DNA from: Lentimicrobium sp. | GTDB taxonomy: Bacteria > Bacteroidota > Bacteroidia > Flavobacteriales > Flavobacteriaceae | Direction: 5' to 3' | Assembly: GCA_022758945.1 (NCBI GenBank) | Contig: JAEMQE010000252.1 | Location: 1-14,754 of the forward strand | DNA length: 14,754 nucleotides | Shown here: in pieces, positions 7,695 through 14,064 of the stretch | Position numbering within the stretch: the first letter of the stretch is position 1 | How the letters are laid out: each line of letters begins with the position of its first letter | Program-made: the position numbers and the translations under genes | Notes under the pieces: generated by a model | What the model was told of the DNA's origin: nothing | Database searches by the model: none | Seen by the model: the letters and a program-made list of their open reading frames with translations, nothing else

Positions 7695-8783
7695 TTAATA
7701 AATATCAAAAACTGCCGTAACCATTCGTTTTGTGATTTGGCCGTCTTTCAAGGTTTCTGATAAAATCAATTTTTGTGCAGTTTCATTATCTAAAACTTCG
7801 TCCATCGAACGAATATCGCCGCACGGAACATTATTTTTTTTCAAGTCTGCTAATAGTGTTGCACTATCAAATTTCGAAAATGCTTCTGCCAATATTTTTC
7901 CCAATTCCTTTCGATTTTGAACTCGCAAAGCATTGGTTTTAAACAAATCTGAAGCGTCATCCTGAGCTTGTCGAAGGACTAAATTCAGGCATTTGCACAG
8001 CAATGCAAATTGTTTGTCGTTCCCAACAGCAAGCACAATTGCTTTTCTGTCATTAGTATAAAATGTTTCTCCATAAGGAGCAATATTCGGATGCAAACTT
8101 CCCATTCTTTGAGGAATTTCACCACCCATTAAATAGTTTGTCGCCTGATTTGCCAATGACGAAAGGGCTGCATTATATAACGAAATATGAGCTATTGAAC
8201 CCAAACCTGTTTTGGTCCGTTGCAATAAAGCTACCAAAATCGCCTCTTTCAATTGATGCGCAGCTAAAACATCTATCAATGCGATTGGCATTTTTAATGG
8301 AACACCATCTGCTTCTCCATTGATGAACATAAAACCGGCTTCAGCTTGAAGCACCACATCAAAAGCCGGAGTTTCATCATCAATCCCGTAACCACTAATT
8401 TGAGCATAAATCAGTTTTGGAAATTTCTTGCGCAAAGCGACTGCATCCAATCCTAATTGTTTGGCTGATGAAGGTTTAAAATTAGAAATCACAACATCTG
8501 CCGAAGCGATATGATGTAACACCATTTCTAGATCATCAGCCTTTTTTAAATCTGCCCAAATAATAGTTTTGTTGTAATTCACACTACTATAATAGGCCGA
8601 CTGTGTATTTTGACTTTCAGATTCCAAACGCCAACTGCGCGTTACATCTCCATTATTTGAAGGATTTTCAACTTTTAGAACATTCGCACCGAGTTCAGCG
8701 AAGAACATTCCAACAGCTGGACCAGCCAAAACTCCGGCAAGTTCAACTACTTTTAAATCAGCAAATAATTCTTGTTTATTCAT
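7695..8783 (-). CDS. family III CoA-transferase (CaiB/BaiF)
   Basis: This 362-residue enzyme belongs to the CoA-transferase family that includes formyl-CoA transferase and CaiB, which move CoA between carboxylic acids. Typical parts are the N-terminal LKVVELAGVLAGP...LGANVLKVENP, VISNFKP, YAQISGYG and the active-site region ending in ILVALLQRTKTGLG. The candidate catalytic Asp is residue 171 (ALIDVLAA), matching Asp169 of formyl-CoA transferase from memory. The ATG at 8783 is chosen over an upstream TTG at 8813 that would add residues not seen in the family. Residues about 270-276 (LRQAQDD) are encoded by a repeat-like sequence. The enzyme separates potD from potBCA, suggesting that an acid formed from the imported compound is activated as a CoA thioester. 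The acid and CoA donor are unknown. Confidence 0.85.
   Translation of the reverse strand: MNKQELFADLKVVELAGVLAGPAVGMFFAELGANVLKVENPSNNGDVTRSWRLESESQNTQSAYYSSVNYNKTIIWADLKKADDLEMVLHHIASADVVISNFKPSSAKQLGLDAVALRKKFPKLIYAQISGYGIDDETPAFDVVLQAEAGFMFINGEADGVPLKMPIALIDVLAAHQLKEAILVALLQRTKTGLGSIAHISLYNAALSSLANQATNYLMGGEIPQRMGSLHPNIAPYGETFYTNDRKAIVLAVGNDKQFALLCKCLNLVLRQAQDDASDLFKTNALRVQNRKELGKILAEAFSKFDSATLLADLKKNNVPCGDIRSMDEVLDNETAQKLILSETLKDGQITKRMVTAVFDIY
7956..7980. repeat. intragenic dispersed-type repeat within the CoA-transferase gene
   Basis: The plus strand here reads GTCATCCTGAGCTTGTCGAA followed by GGACT. The core CCTGAGCTTGTCGAAGG is a sequence I recall as a short dispersed repeat in many bacterial genomes. 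It is read in frame on the minus strand as LRQAQDD, in a variable surface-like segment where relatives usually have something like a short RPELADD stretch. The match to a known repeat is from memory. The copy number in this genome cannot be seen here. Confidence 0.6.
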
Positions 8784-8804
8784 TTTTAAATTCCCTAGAA
8801 AACA

Positions 8805-8827
8805 AAACTGCAAGGTTTTAAAAAGCC
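8805..8827. repeat. degenerate half-copy next to the 33-bp palindrome
   Basis: ACTGCAAGGTTTTAAAAA directly precedes the palindrome at 8828-8860 and repeats its central AAGGTTTTAAAAA. It looks like a decayed copy whose right arm is lost. It lies in the leader of the CoA-transferase gene, overlapping the rejected TTG start. Confidence 0.4.
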
Positions 8828-8860
8828 AAACCTATAAGGTTTTAAAAACCTTATAGGTTT
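8828..8860. repeat. 33-bp perfect palindrome between potD and CoA-transferase
   Basis: The arms are AAACCTATAAGGTTTT and AAAACCTTATAGGTTT, exact reverse complements of 16 nt separated by one A. It starts 14 bp past the potD stop codon, so in the transcript it forms a strong hairpin at the 3' end of potD. It could protect the binding-protein message or reduce read-through into the enzyme and permease genes. It lacks a following T-run on the minus strand. A second copy with the same plan lies at 10670-10702. Confidence 0.85.
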
Positions 8861-8874
8861 AATTATCATATTAC

Positions 8875-9966
8875 TTATTGATTTTTTACTTCGCTCCAGA
8901 TTTCGTTGTAACGCTTTCTATTTTTAACAGGCTGCCAGAAATTCAATGTTTTAAACATTGAATCCATACTTGCTACGTCCATTAATTTTTGCGTTTCTGG
9001 AGTCAAAAGCGCATTTGCTTCTGGATTTGAAACATAATATTGGGTGAATTCAGCCACTTGAGCCATCACTTTTGGAGAAGAAACATAGTCCAACCAAAGT
9101 TGCGCCAACTGTTTGTTTTTAGCATCTTTTACAATCATCAAACGGTCAATCCAACCCGTTGCTCCTTCTTTTGGAATCACCGATTTGATATTCATTCCTT
9201 GTTTGTTCAAATTAGCTGGAGTCAAAGGCCAACCCACAGCAGCAACAATTTCTTTGTTTTTGAATAAATTGTCTAATTCTCCTGCTGAAGCCCAGTTTTT
9301 ACGAACTTGAGGTTTCATTGCAACTAATTTTGCTTTACAGGCAGCCAGTTGTTCTTCGGTCATATTGTACAAAACCGATTGATCTGTTTTGTCATAACCC
9401 AACATTTGAGCAGCTAAATAAATTGTCGAAATATCATCGTACAACGCGATTTTTCCTTTGTATTTTGGATCCATAAACAACTCCCAAGAAGTTGGTGCTT
9501 CCTTAATCACATCGGCATCATAGATTAAATAATCTGGCCCCCAAGTGAATGGCATTCCATAAGTTTTACCATCTTTGTGAACATCTTTCATTCCTACAAG
9601 AACCGGAGAAAGTGTTTTCCATGCTGCAATTTGAGTTTCATCAATTGGTTCAACCAAACCTGATTCAACAATATAACCCGCAACATCAGAAGAAGGTGTG
9701 ATTACATCATAACTTGAGCCTCCACCACTTTGTAATTTAGAAACCAATTCATCCGATGAACCAAAATAAGTTCCTTTGACAGTAACTCCATATTTTTCTT
9801 CAAATGCTTTGGTAAACGAAGCATCGGCGTAACCTTCCCAAGCTAAAATATTTAAAGTTGAACCTTTTAATGCCGCTAAATCTACTGTTTTAGTTTCTTC
9901 CGTTTTTTTGCCACAGCTTGACACAAAGCCAGCAATTACTAGTAATGATACTACGATTTTTTTCAT
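8875..9966 (-). CDS. potD: polyamine ABC transporter substrate-binding lipoprotein
   Basis: This 363-residue PotD/PotF-family protein captures the amine outside the inner membrane. A lipoprotein signal (MKKIVVSLLVIAGF, lipobox VSSC, Cys18) predicts membrane anchoring. The mature part starts with LNILAWEGYAD, where Trp43 and Tyr46 match the first aromatic box of E. coli PotD. Further matches by eye are Asp177/178 (YDDIS), Trp246, Trp272 and Asp274 (GWIDRL), Tyr310/311 and Gln345. The PotD acidic residue three positions after the second Asp (Glu171) appears to be Thr181 here, so ligand preference may differ from spermidine. Length fits the family. The gene follows the GNAT gene by 39 bp and is separated from the permeases by a CoA-transferase. 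A hairpin follows its stop codon. Confidence 0.92.
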   Translation of the reverse strand: MKKIVVSLLVIAGFVSSCGKKTEETKTVDLAALKGSTLNILAWEGYADASFTKAFEEKYGVTVKGTYFGSSDELVSKLQSGGGSSYDVITPSSDVAGYIVESGLVEPIDETQIAAWKTLSPVLVGMKDVHKDGKTYGMPFTWGPDYLIYDADVIKEAPTSWELFMDPKYKGKIALYDDISTIYLAAQMLGYDKTDQSVLYNMTEEQLAACKAKLVAMKPQVRKNWASAGELDNLFKNKEIVAAVGWPLTPANLNKQGMNIKSVIPKEGATGWIDRLMIVKDAKNKQLAQLWLDYVSSPKVMAQVAEFTQYYVSNPEANALLTPETQKLMDVASMDSMFKTLNFWQPVKNRKRYNEIWSEVKNQ

Positions 9967-10005
9967 TTGTTTTTGGTTTATTAGTTATAGTTAATAGAAA
10001 AATAA

Positions 10006-10656
10006 TTAGTGATTTTCGCTTAATTTAGTATTTGGATCCAAAGGCCAATACATCAATACCGAACAATTTCCGCTTCGTGGATCGTCTAAATAATCGAATA
10101 ATGGTTCCACCAAAATGAATCCACATTTGGTTTGAGCCGTTACCGTTGGATCTATAATTTCGCCTTTGATTAATTTGTCACAATATTCGGCGATGGTCAT
10201 TTGGTCTTTCACTTTGTCAAATCCAATAGGCATTCCGGCGGTCATTTGCCCTTTAGTTCCCATTGCTCTAGCCACTTCCTGACGTGCATTATAGATTTCT
10301 CTTCCAATGCCTTTTCCTTGATAATCAGGATGAACAGAAACATCTAAACCGTACAACCATTCGGCTTTTGGGTCGTGCGTTCCCAACCATAAATTATCGG
10401 AAATCTCCAAGAAAGTATGATGTCCTTTATGGTAATTTTGCATCAAAGTTGTTGTGGCTGCAATAACTCTATCGCCATCTAAAACAATCATTTGTCCTTC
10501 TGGAAAAATCTCAATATGGCGTTTGTATTGCGCTTCGGTCATTAGTTCTTCAACTGATAAGGTTGGAAAAACAATTTTTTGAAGTTCCGCCTCTTGTTTA
10601 GCATATTCTGGCGTGGCAGTTTGTAAAATGTACTTGCCTAAAATTTCTTTTTTCAT
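10006..10656 (-). CDS. GNAT-family N-acetyltransferase, nitrilase-fusion type
   Basis: This 216-residue protein belongs to the acetyl-CoA-dependent GNAT fold. The acetyl-CoA loop is QGKGIG (113-118) after the strand YGLDVSVHP. The surrounding pattern FPEGQ, then EISDN, then HDP, WLYG, a PDYQGKG loop and later DPTVTAQ..CGF and the final YWP resembles the acetyltransferase half of GNAT-carbon-nitrogen hydrolase fusion proteins such as Bacillus YhcX. Here no hydrolase domain is attached. The ATG at 10656 gives MKKEILGKY. It lies 54 bp after a GabD-like gene and 39 bp before potD. A role in acetylating a polyamine or an aminoaldehyde-derived amine is possible from context, but no substrate can be read from the sequence. 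Confidence 0.8.
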   Translation of the reverse strand: MKKEILGKYILQTATPEYAKQEAELQKIVFPTLSVEELMTEAQYKRHIEIFPEGQMIVLDGDRVIAATTTLMQNYHKGHHTFLEISDNLWLGTHDPKAEWLYGLDVSVHPDYQGKGIGREIYNARQEVARAMGTKGQMTAGMPIGFDKVKDQMTIAEYCDKLIKGEIIDPTVTAQTKCGFILVEPLFDYLDDPRSGNCSVLMYWPLDPNTKLSENH

Positions 10657-10669
10657 AGTGTTTTATTTC

Positions 10670-10702
10670 AGACCTGACAGGTTTCAAAAACCTGTCAGGT
10701 CT
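10670..10702. repeat. 33-bp perfect palindrome between GabD-like gene and GNAT gene
   Basis: The arms are AGACCTGACAGGTTT and AAACCTGTCAGGTCT, exact reverse complements of 15 nt separated by CAA. It begins 8 bp after the upstream gene's stop codon. It has the same total length and the same ACCT-NNN-AGGT arm plan as the palindrome at 8828-8860, with the three central bases changed in both arms together. Confidence 0.85.
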
Positions 10703-10710
10703 AGTTGATA

Positions 10711-12129
10711 TTACATTCCTCCGTAACTGATTAATTTTAATTCCAAATATTCTTTCAATCCTTCGGAACCGGATTCGTGACCAATTCCGCTACTTTTTAT
10801 TCCTACGAAAGGCAATTCTGTTCCGTGAGCAGCCCATTCGTTAATTCCTACCATTCCGAATTCCAGATTTTCAGCATAGAAATTAGCAGTTTTAATGTGA
10901 TTGGTAAACACATAAGAAGCCAAACCATATTCGGTGTCATTTGCCCATTCCAGTACTTGTTCTTTGGTATCGAAAGGAATCACAATCATCAAAGGACCAA
11001 ACATTTCAGTTTTGATAAAAGCTTGAGTTTGTCTGGCTTCAATCAATGCCGGATGAACGAAAAACCCTTTTTCCGAAGCTTCTCCTCCAATATGAATTGT
11101 TGCTCCTTCGCTTTTTGCTTTTTCGAGCATTGCCAAGGAATGTTTTTGCTGCGTTTTATTAATTAACGGCCCAACAAAATCAATATCGCCGCCATTAATT
11201 CCAGTTTTTAATTTCGAAATATCTTCTTTTACAACCGAAACAAATTGGTTGAAAATATCTGAATGCACATAAAAACGTTGCGGAGAAACACAAACCTGAC
11301 CACAATTTCTTAGTTTGGCAACAATTGCCTGATGTGCAATTGCTTCGACATCTACATCTTTTTCGATAATTACCGGAGCATTCCCACCCAATTCAAGCGA
11401 CAATTTGGTTGATGTTTTGGATGCGCCATCCATCAGAATTTTTCCAACTCTTGTACTTCCTGTAAAACTAATTTTTTTCAATAATGGGTTTTCAATCATC
11501 TCAGTTCCTGTAGAAATAGGTTCCGTGTTGATTAAGTTGAAAACTCCTTTTGGAATTCCGGCTTCGTGCAATGCTTTTGCCATATTAAAACTGGACAAAG
11601 GCGTAAATTCAGAACCTCTCATCACCACACTACAACCCGCTGCCAAAGCAGCTGCAACTGCACGCGCAGGATTATAAGCTGGGAAATTCCAAGCCGTAAT
11701 CACTCCAACGACTCCTAACGGCTGATAAATAACCATAGAACGTTTGTCGATTCTGCTTGACGGAATCACTCTTCCGTAACTGCGTTTTCCTTCTTCGGCG
11801 TACCATTCAAAAAGGTTGGCTGAAACCTGCCATTCTCCTCGAGATTCTAGCATTGGTTTTCCTGTTTCCAACGATGTTTCTTTGGCGAAAGCCTCAGCAT
11901 TGACACGCATATAATCGGCTGCTTTTTTTAGAATTTCGGCTCTAAAATAAGGAGTTGTATTTTTCCAGGTTTTGAAAGAAGCATCGGCTGCGTCAATTGC
12001 TTTTTTACAATCATCGGCATTTCCGAAAGGAACTTTATCTAAAATTTCTTCGGTAGAAGGGCTTTGCAAATCCCAAGTTTTGCCATCAATTGCATCGCAC
12101 CATTCTCCGTTTATATATTGTTTTCTCAT
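10711..12129 (-). CDS. gabD: GabD-like aldehyde (succinate semialdehyde) dehydrogenase
   Basis: This 472-residue aldehyde dehydrogenase resembles E. coli GabD over much of its length: QYINGEW, FEWYAEEGKRSYG, ITAWNFP (Asn148), ISFTGSTRVGK, LSLELGGNAP (Glu246) and RNCGQVCVSPQR with the nucleophile Cys280. The ending EYLELKLISYGG matches the GabD-type tail. Two deviations are visible. The usual cofactor-binding KP(S/A)E is RGSE here (Arg171, Gly172), and the usual PFGGIK is PFVGIK. It follows the GabT gene by 77 bp, so a step from succinate semialdehyde to succinate is the simplest reading, although the second semialdehyde dehydrogenase of the cluster makes another aldehyde possible. The ATG at 12129 is the natural start. 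Confidence 0.85.
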   Translation of the reverse strand: MRKQYINGEWCDAIDGKTWDLQSPSTEEILDKVPFGNADDCKKAIDAADASFKTWKNTTPYFRAEILKKAADYMRVNAEAFAKETSLETGKPMLESRGEWQVSANLFEWYAEEGKRSYGRVIPSSRIDKRSMVIYQPLGVVGVITAWNFPAYNPARAVAAALAAGCSVVMRGSEFTPLSSFNMAKALHEAGIPKGVFNLINTEPISTGTEMIENPLLKKISFTGSTRVGKILMDGASKTSTKLSLELGGNAPVIIEKDVDVEAIAHQAIVAKLRNCGQVCVSPQRFYVHSDIFNQFVSVVKEDISKLKTGINGGDIDFVGPLINKTQQKHSLAMLEKAKSEGATIHIGGEASEKGFFVHPALIEARQTQAFIKTEMFGPLMIVIPFDTKEQVLEWANDTEYGLASYVFTNHIKTANFYAENLEFGMVGINEWAAHGTELPFVGIKSSGIGHESGSEGLKEYLELKLISYGGM

Positions 12130-12150
12130 TTTTGTTTTTTAAAAATTGTA

Positions 12151-12199
12151 CGCTGATAAAACGGATTCGCTACCGCGAAAACGCAGATTATTACGGATT
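12151..12199. repeat. dispersed-type repeat with two CGCNGAT...ACGGATT units
   Basis: The gap between GabT and the GabD-like gene contains CGCTGATAAAACGGATT (12151-12167) and CGCAGATTATTACGGATT (12182-12199), two related direct copies. Between them lies the small inverted repeat TTCGC-TACC-GCGAA (12166-12179). I recall similar CGCTGAT/ACGGATT strings as common spacer repeats in flavobacteria, which is a memory-based statement. Confidence 0.6.
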
Positions 12200-12206
12200 T
12201 TAAAAT

Positions 12207-13508
12207 TTATGATATCACTTCCTTAATAGTTTCTTCCAAAATTGCCAAGCCTTTTTCCAAGATTTCGTCTTCGATAAATAAAGGACTTAATATTCGGATA
12301 CAATTTCCGTAGGTTCCGGAAGTGATTACAATCAAACCTTTTGCAAGACATTTATCCACAATGGCTTTTGTTGAAACACCATCAGGAATTCCTGTTGTTG
12401 GATTGAAAAATTCAATAGCCATCATCGCTCCCAAACCACGAACATCAGTAATGTTTTTAGGATATTTCGCCATTAATTGGTTGAACTTTTCACGAACTAC
12501 TTTGCCCACTTTTTCACCAGCGGCATTGATATTGTTTTTTTGCATATAATTAATGCTTGCCAACGAAGCCACACAGCTCAAAGGTCCGCCCAGGTAAGTT
12601 CCACCAATGAGTCCTGGTTTTATAGCATCCATAATTTCCGCTTTACCAATTACAGCACCAATTGGCATTCCGCCACCCATAGATTTTGCCCAAGTGGACA
12701 AATCCGGAGTCACTTCATAATGCTCATAAGCTGCCCATTTTCCGGTACGACCGAAACCAGATTGCACCTCATCAAAAATCAATAAAATATTATTTTCGGT
12801 ACAAAATTTACGTAAATACTGCACATATTTTTTAGAAGCAACGGTAAATCCACCTTCTCCTTGTACCAATTCCATTATGATTGCAGCCGTTTGAGTTATC
12901 GAAACCGTTGATGAAAAAGTTTTGTGTAACTTCATAATCATCAAATCATCGAATTCATCTTGTGTCATTCTTTTGTTCATTGACGGCTTGTAATACGGAT
13001 ATTCCAAACGATACACTTCGGGAGCATAAGGTCCGGCGCCTTCTTTGTATTTCACGTTGGATGTCAAGGTCATTGCCATCATCGTACGCCCGTGAAATGA
13101 ACCGTCATAACAAATAATTCCAGCTTTTCCTGTTACGGCACGAGCAATTTTAATGGCATTTTCTACCGATTCTGCTCCAGATAATGTCAGCATTGCTTTT
13201 GTAGCCTCTCCGTGAGGAAGTATTTCACACAATTTTTCGGTTAAGTCCAGATATTGCTCGTAGACAGAAACGTTGAATGAAGCGTGTATGAATTTATCGG
13301 CTTGATTTTTTATGGCCTCAATAATTTCTGGCACTCCATGACCAGCGTTATTTACACCAATTCCACCAGCAAAATCAATTAATTCTCTACCATCGGCGTC
13401 AATGATTATGGCACCTTTGGCAGATTGAATGCTGGATGGATTGAAGATTCCCAAAGCGTTTGGCACGCTTTTTTTTCTTCTTTCGTATAATTTGTCTGTA
13501 TTATTCAT
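12207..13508 (-). CDS. gabT: class III aminotransferase, 4-aminobutyrate aminotransferase type
   Basis: This 433-residue PLP-dependent enzyme most likely transfers the amino group of GABA to 2-oxoglutarate, giving succinate semialdehyde. The PLP lysine is Lys275 in STWAKSMGGG, and Asp246 lies in IFDEVQSGFGRTG. The substrate-carboxylate Arg is Arg141 in SFHGRT, and Glu213 in MELVQGEGG matches the Glu of E. coli GabT that contacts substrate. The N-terminal layout and length fit GabT better than the longer PatA putrescine aminotransferase, but direct action on putrescine is not excluded. The start codon overlaps the end of the Lrp-type regulator by 8 bp (ATGAATAA), so translation of the two is probably coupled. 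Confidence 0.9.
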   Translation of the reverse strand: MNNTDKLYERRKKSVPNALGIFNPSSIQSAKGAIIIDADGRELIDFAGGIGVNNAGHGVPEIIEAIKNQADKFIHASFNVSVYEQYLDLTEKLCEILPHGEATKAMLTLSGAESVENAIKIARAVTGKAGIICYDGSFHGRTMMAMTLTSNVKYKEGAGPYAPEVYRLEYPYYKPSMNKRMTQDEFDDLMIMKLHKTFSSTVSITQTAAIIMELVQGEGGFTVASKKYVQYLRKFCTENNILLIFDEVQSGFGRTGKWAAYEHYEVTPDLSTWAKSMGGGMPIGAVIGKAEIMDAIKPGLIGGTYLGGPLSCVASLASINYMQKNNINAAGEKVGKVVREKFNQLMAKYPKNITDVRGLGAMMAIEFFNPTTGIPDGVSTKAIVDKCLAKGLIVITSGTYGNCIRILSPLFIEDEILEKGLAILEETIKEVIS

Positions 13509-13986
13509 TGTTTTTGCTTGATAATTTTGCTAATTCTAAATCGGGTTGTGAAATTTTATAAATTTTCATATACATATTGGTTTTGGTATCAAAAACACCG
13601 TCCAAAACGTGTATTTTTTCACCAATCAATTCATTGAGATGTTCCATATCTCGGCACATTACATTCGCTTCAATATCAAAATCTCCAGACACCAACGCCA
13701 AAAAACTTATTTCCGGCAGTTTTGTCAATTCTTCAAAAATTGAGTTCATAAACGTTTTTGGCTTGACCGAAATTAAGACGCTTGCATAAGCATTGAATCC
13801 AATTTTATTGGGGTCAATCCTACCAATTATTTTTAAGGTTCCATCTTCAACCAAATTGATAAAACGGTGGCGAATTGTACTAACTGCCACATTAATTTCT
13901 TTCGAAATTTCAGTAAAAGACATTCTTCCGTCTTTTTGAAGCAGTTTCAATATTTGATAATCTAATTCGTCGTCGAGTGCACTCAT
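13501..13986 (-). CDS. Lrp/AsnC-family transcriptional regulator
   Basis: This 161-residue regulator has the standard two-part layout. A winged helix-turn-helix lies at about 8-62, with a recognition region near SFTEISKEINVAVSTIRHRF. An alpha/beta ligand-binding RAM domain covers about 66-147, including the typical LVSGDFDIEANV segment. Such proteins sense amino acids or related amines and form dimers or octamers. Its gene overlaps gabT by 8 bp and is the first complete gene of the series, so it is the likely local switch for polyamine or GABA breakdown. Ligand and operator are unknown. The ATG at 13986 is preceded by repeat sequence, and no promoter matching the Bacteroidota TAnnTTTG box was found. 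Confidence 0.92.
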   Translation of the reverse strand: MSALDDELDYQILKLLQKDGRMSFTEISKEINVAVSTIRHRFINLVEDGTLKIIGRIDPNKIGFNAYASVLISVKPKTFMNSIFEELTKLPEISFLALVSGDFDIEANVMCRDMEHLNELIGEKIHVLDGVFDTKTNMYMKIYKISQPDLELAKLSSKNNE

Positions 13987-14000
13987 TTCTTAAAAGGTTT

Positions 14001-14064
14001 TGGGTTTTGGGTATTGGGTTTTGGGTATCTTTACTAATACCTAGGACCTAATACCCAATACCTA
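14001..14064. repeat. imperfect inverted repeat of GGTATTGGGT units upstream of the regulator
   Basis: The left part carries GGGTTTTGGGTATTGGGTTT and the right part carries ACCTAATACCCAATACCTAA. The two arms pair imperfectly (GGTATTGGG against CCCAATACC), and the left arm also repeats TTGGGT(T/A) in tandem. The element fills the gap before the Lrp gene and extends into the amidohydrolase gene, where it encodes the final residues LGIGY and the TAG stop. Confidence 0.7.

Noticed and set aside
8784..8813. TTG start adding ten residues to the CoA-transferase
   Set aside because: The added segment lies over degenerate repeat sequence and has no counterpart in the family; the ATG at 8783 gives a normal N terminus.
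9967..10005. TAACTATAACTA repeat upstream of potD as a regulator operator
   Set aside because: It is short and made only of A/T-rich steps in an AT-rich gap; there is no second copy elsewhere to support a site.
10777..11166. 129-residue plus-strand frame
   Set aside because: It is fully opposite the GabD-like gene, Phe/Ser/Cys-rich, with no recognisable domain; a shadow of the real gene.
13987..14047. Promoter for the regulator-gabT unit
   Set aside because: No TAnnTTTG box was found on the minus strand in this gap, so a promoter could not be supported.
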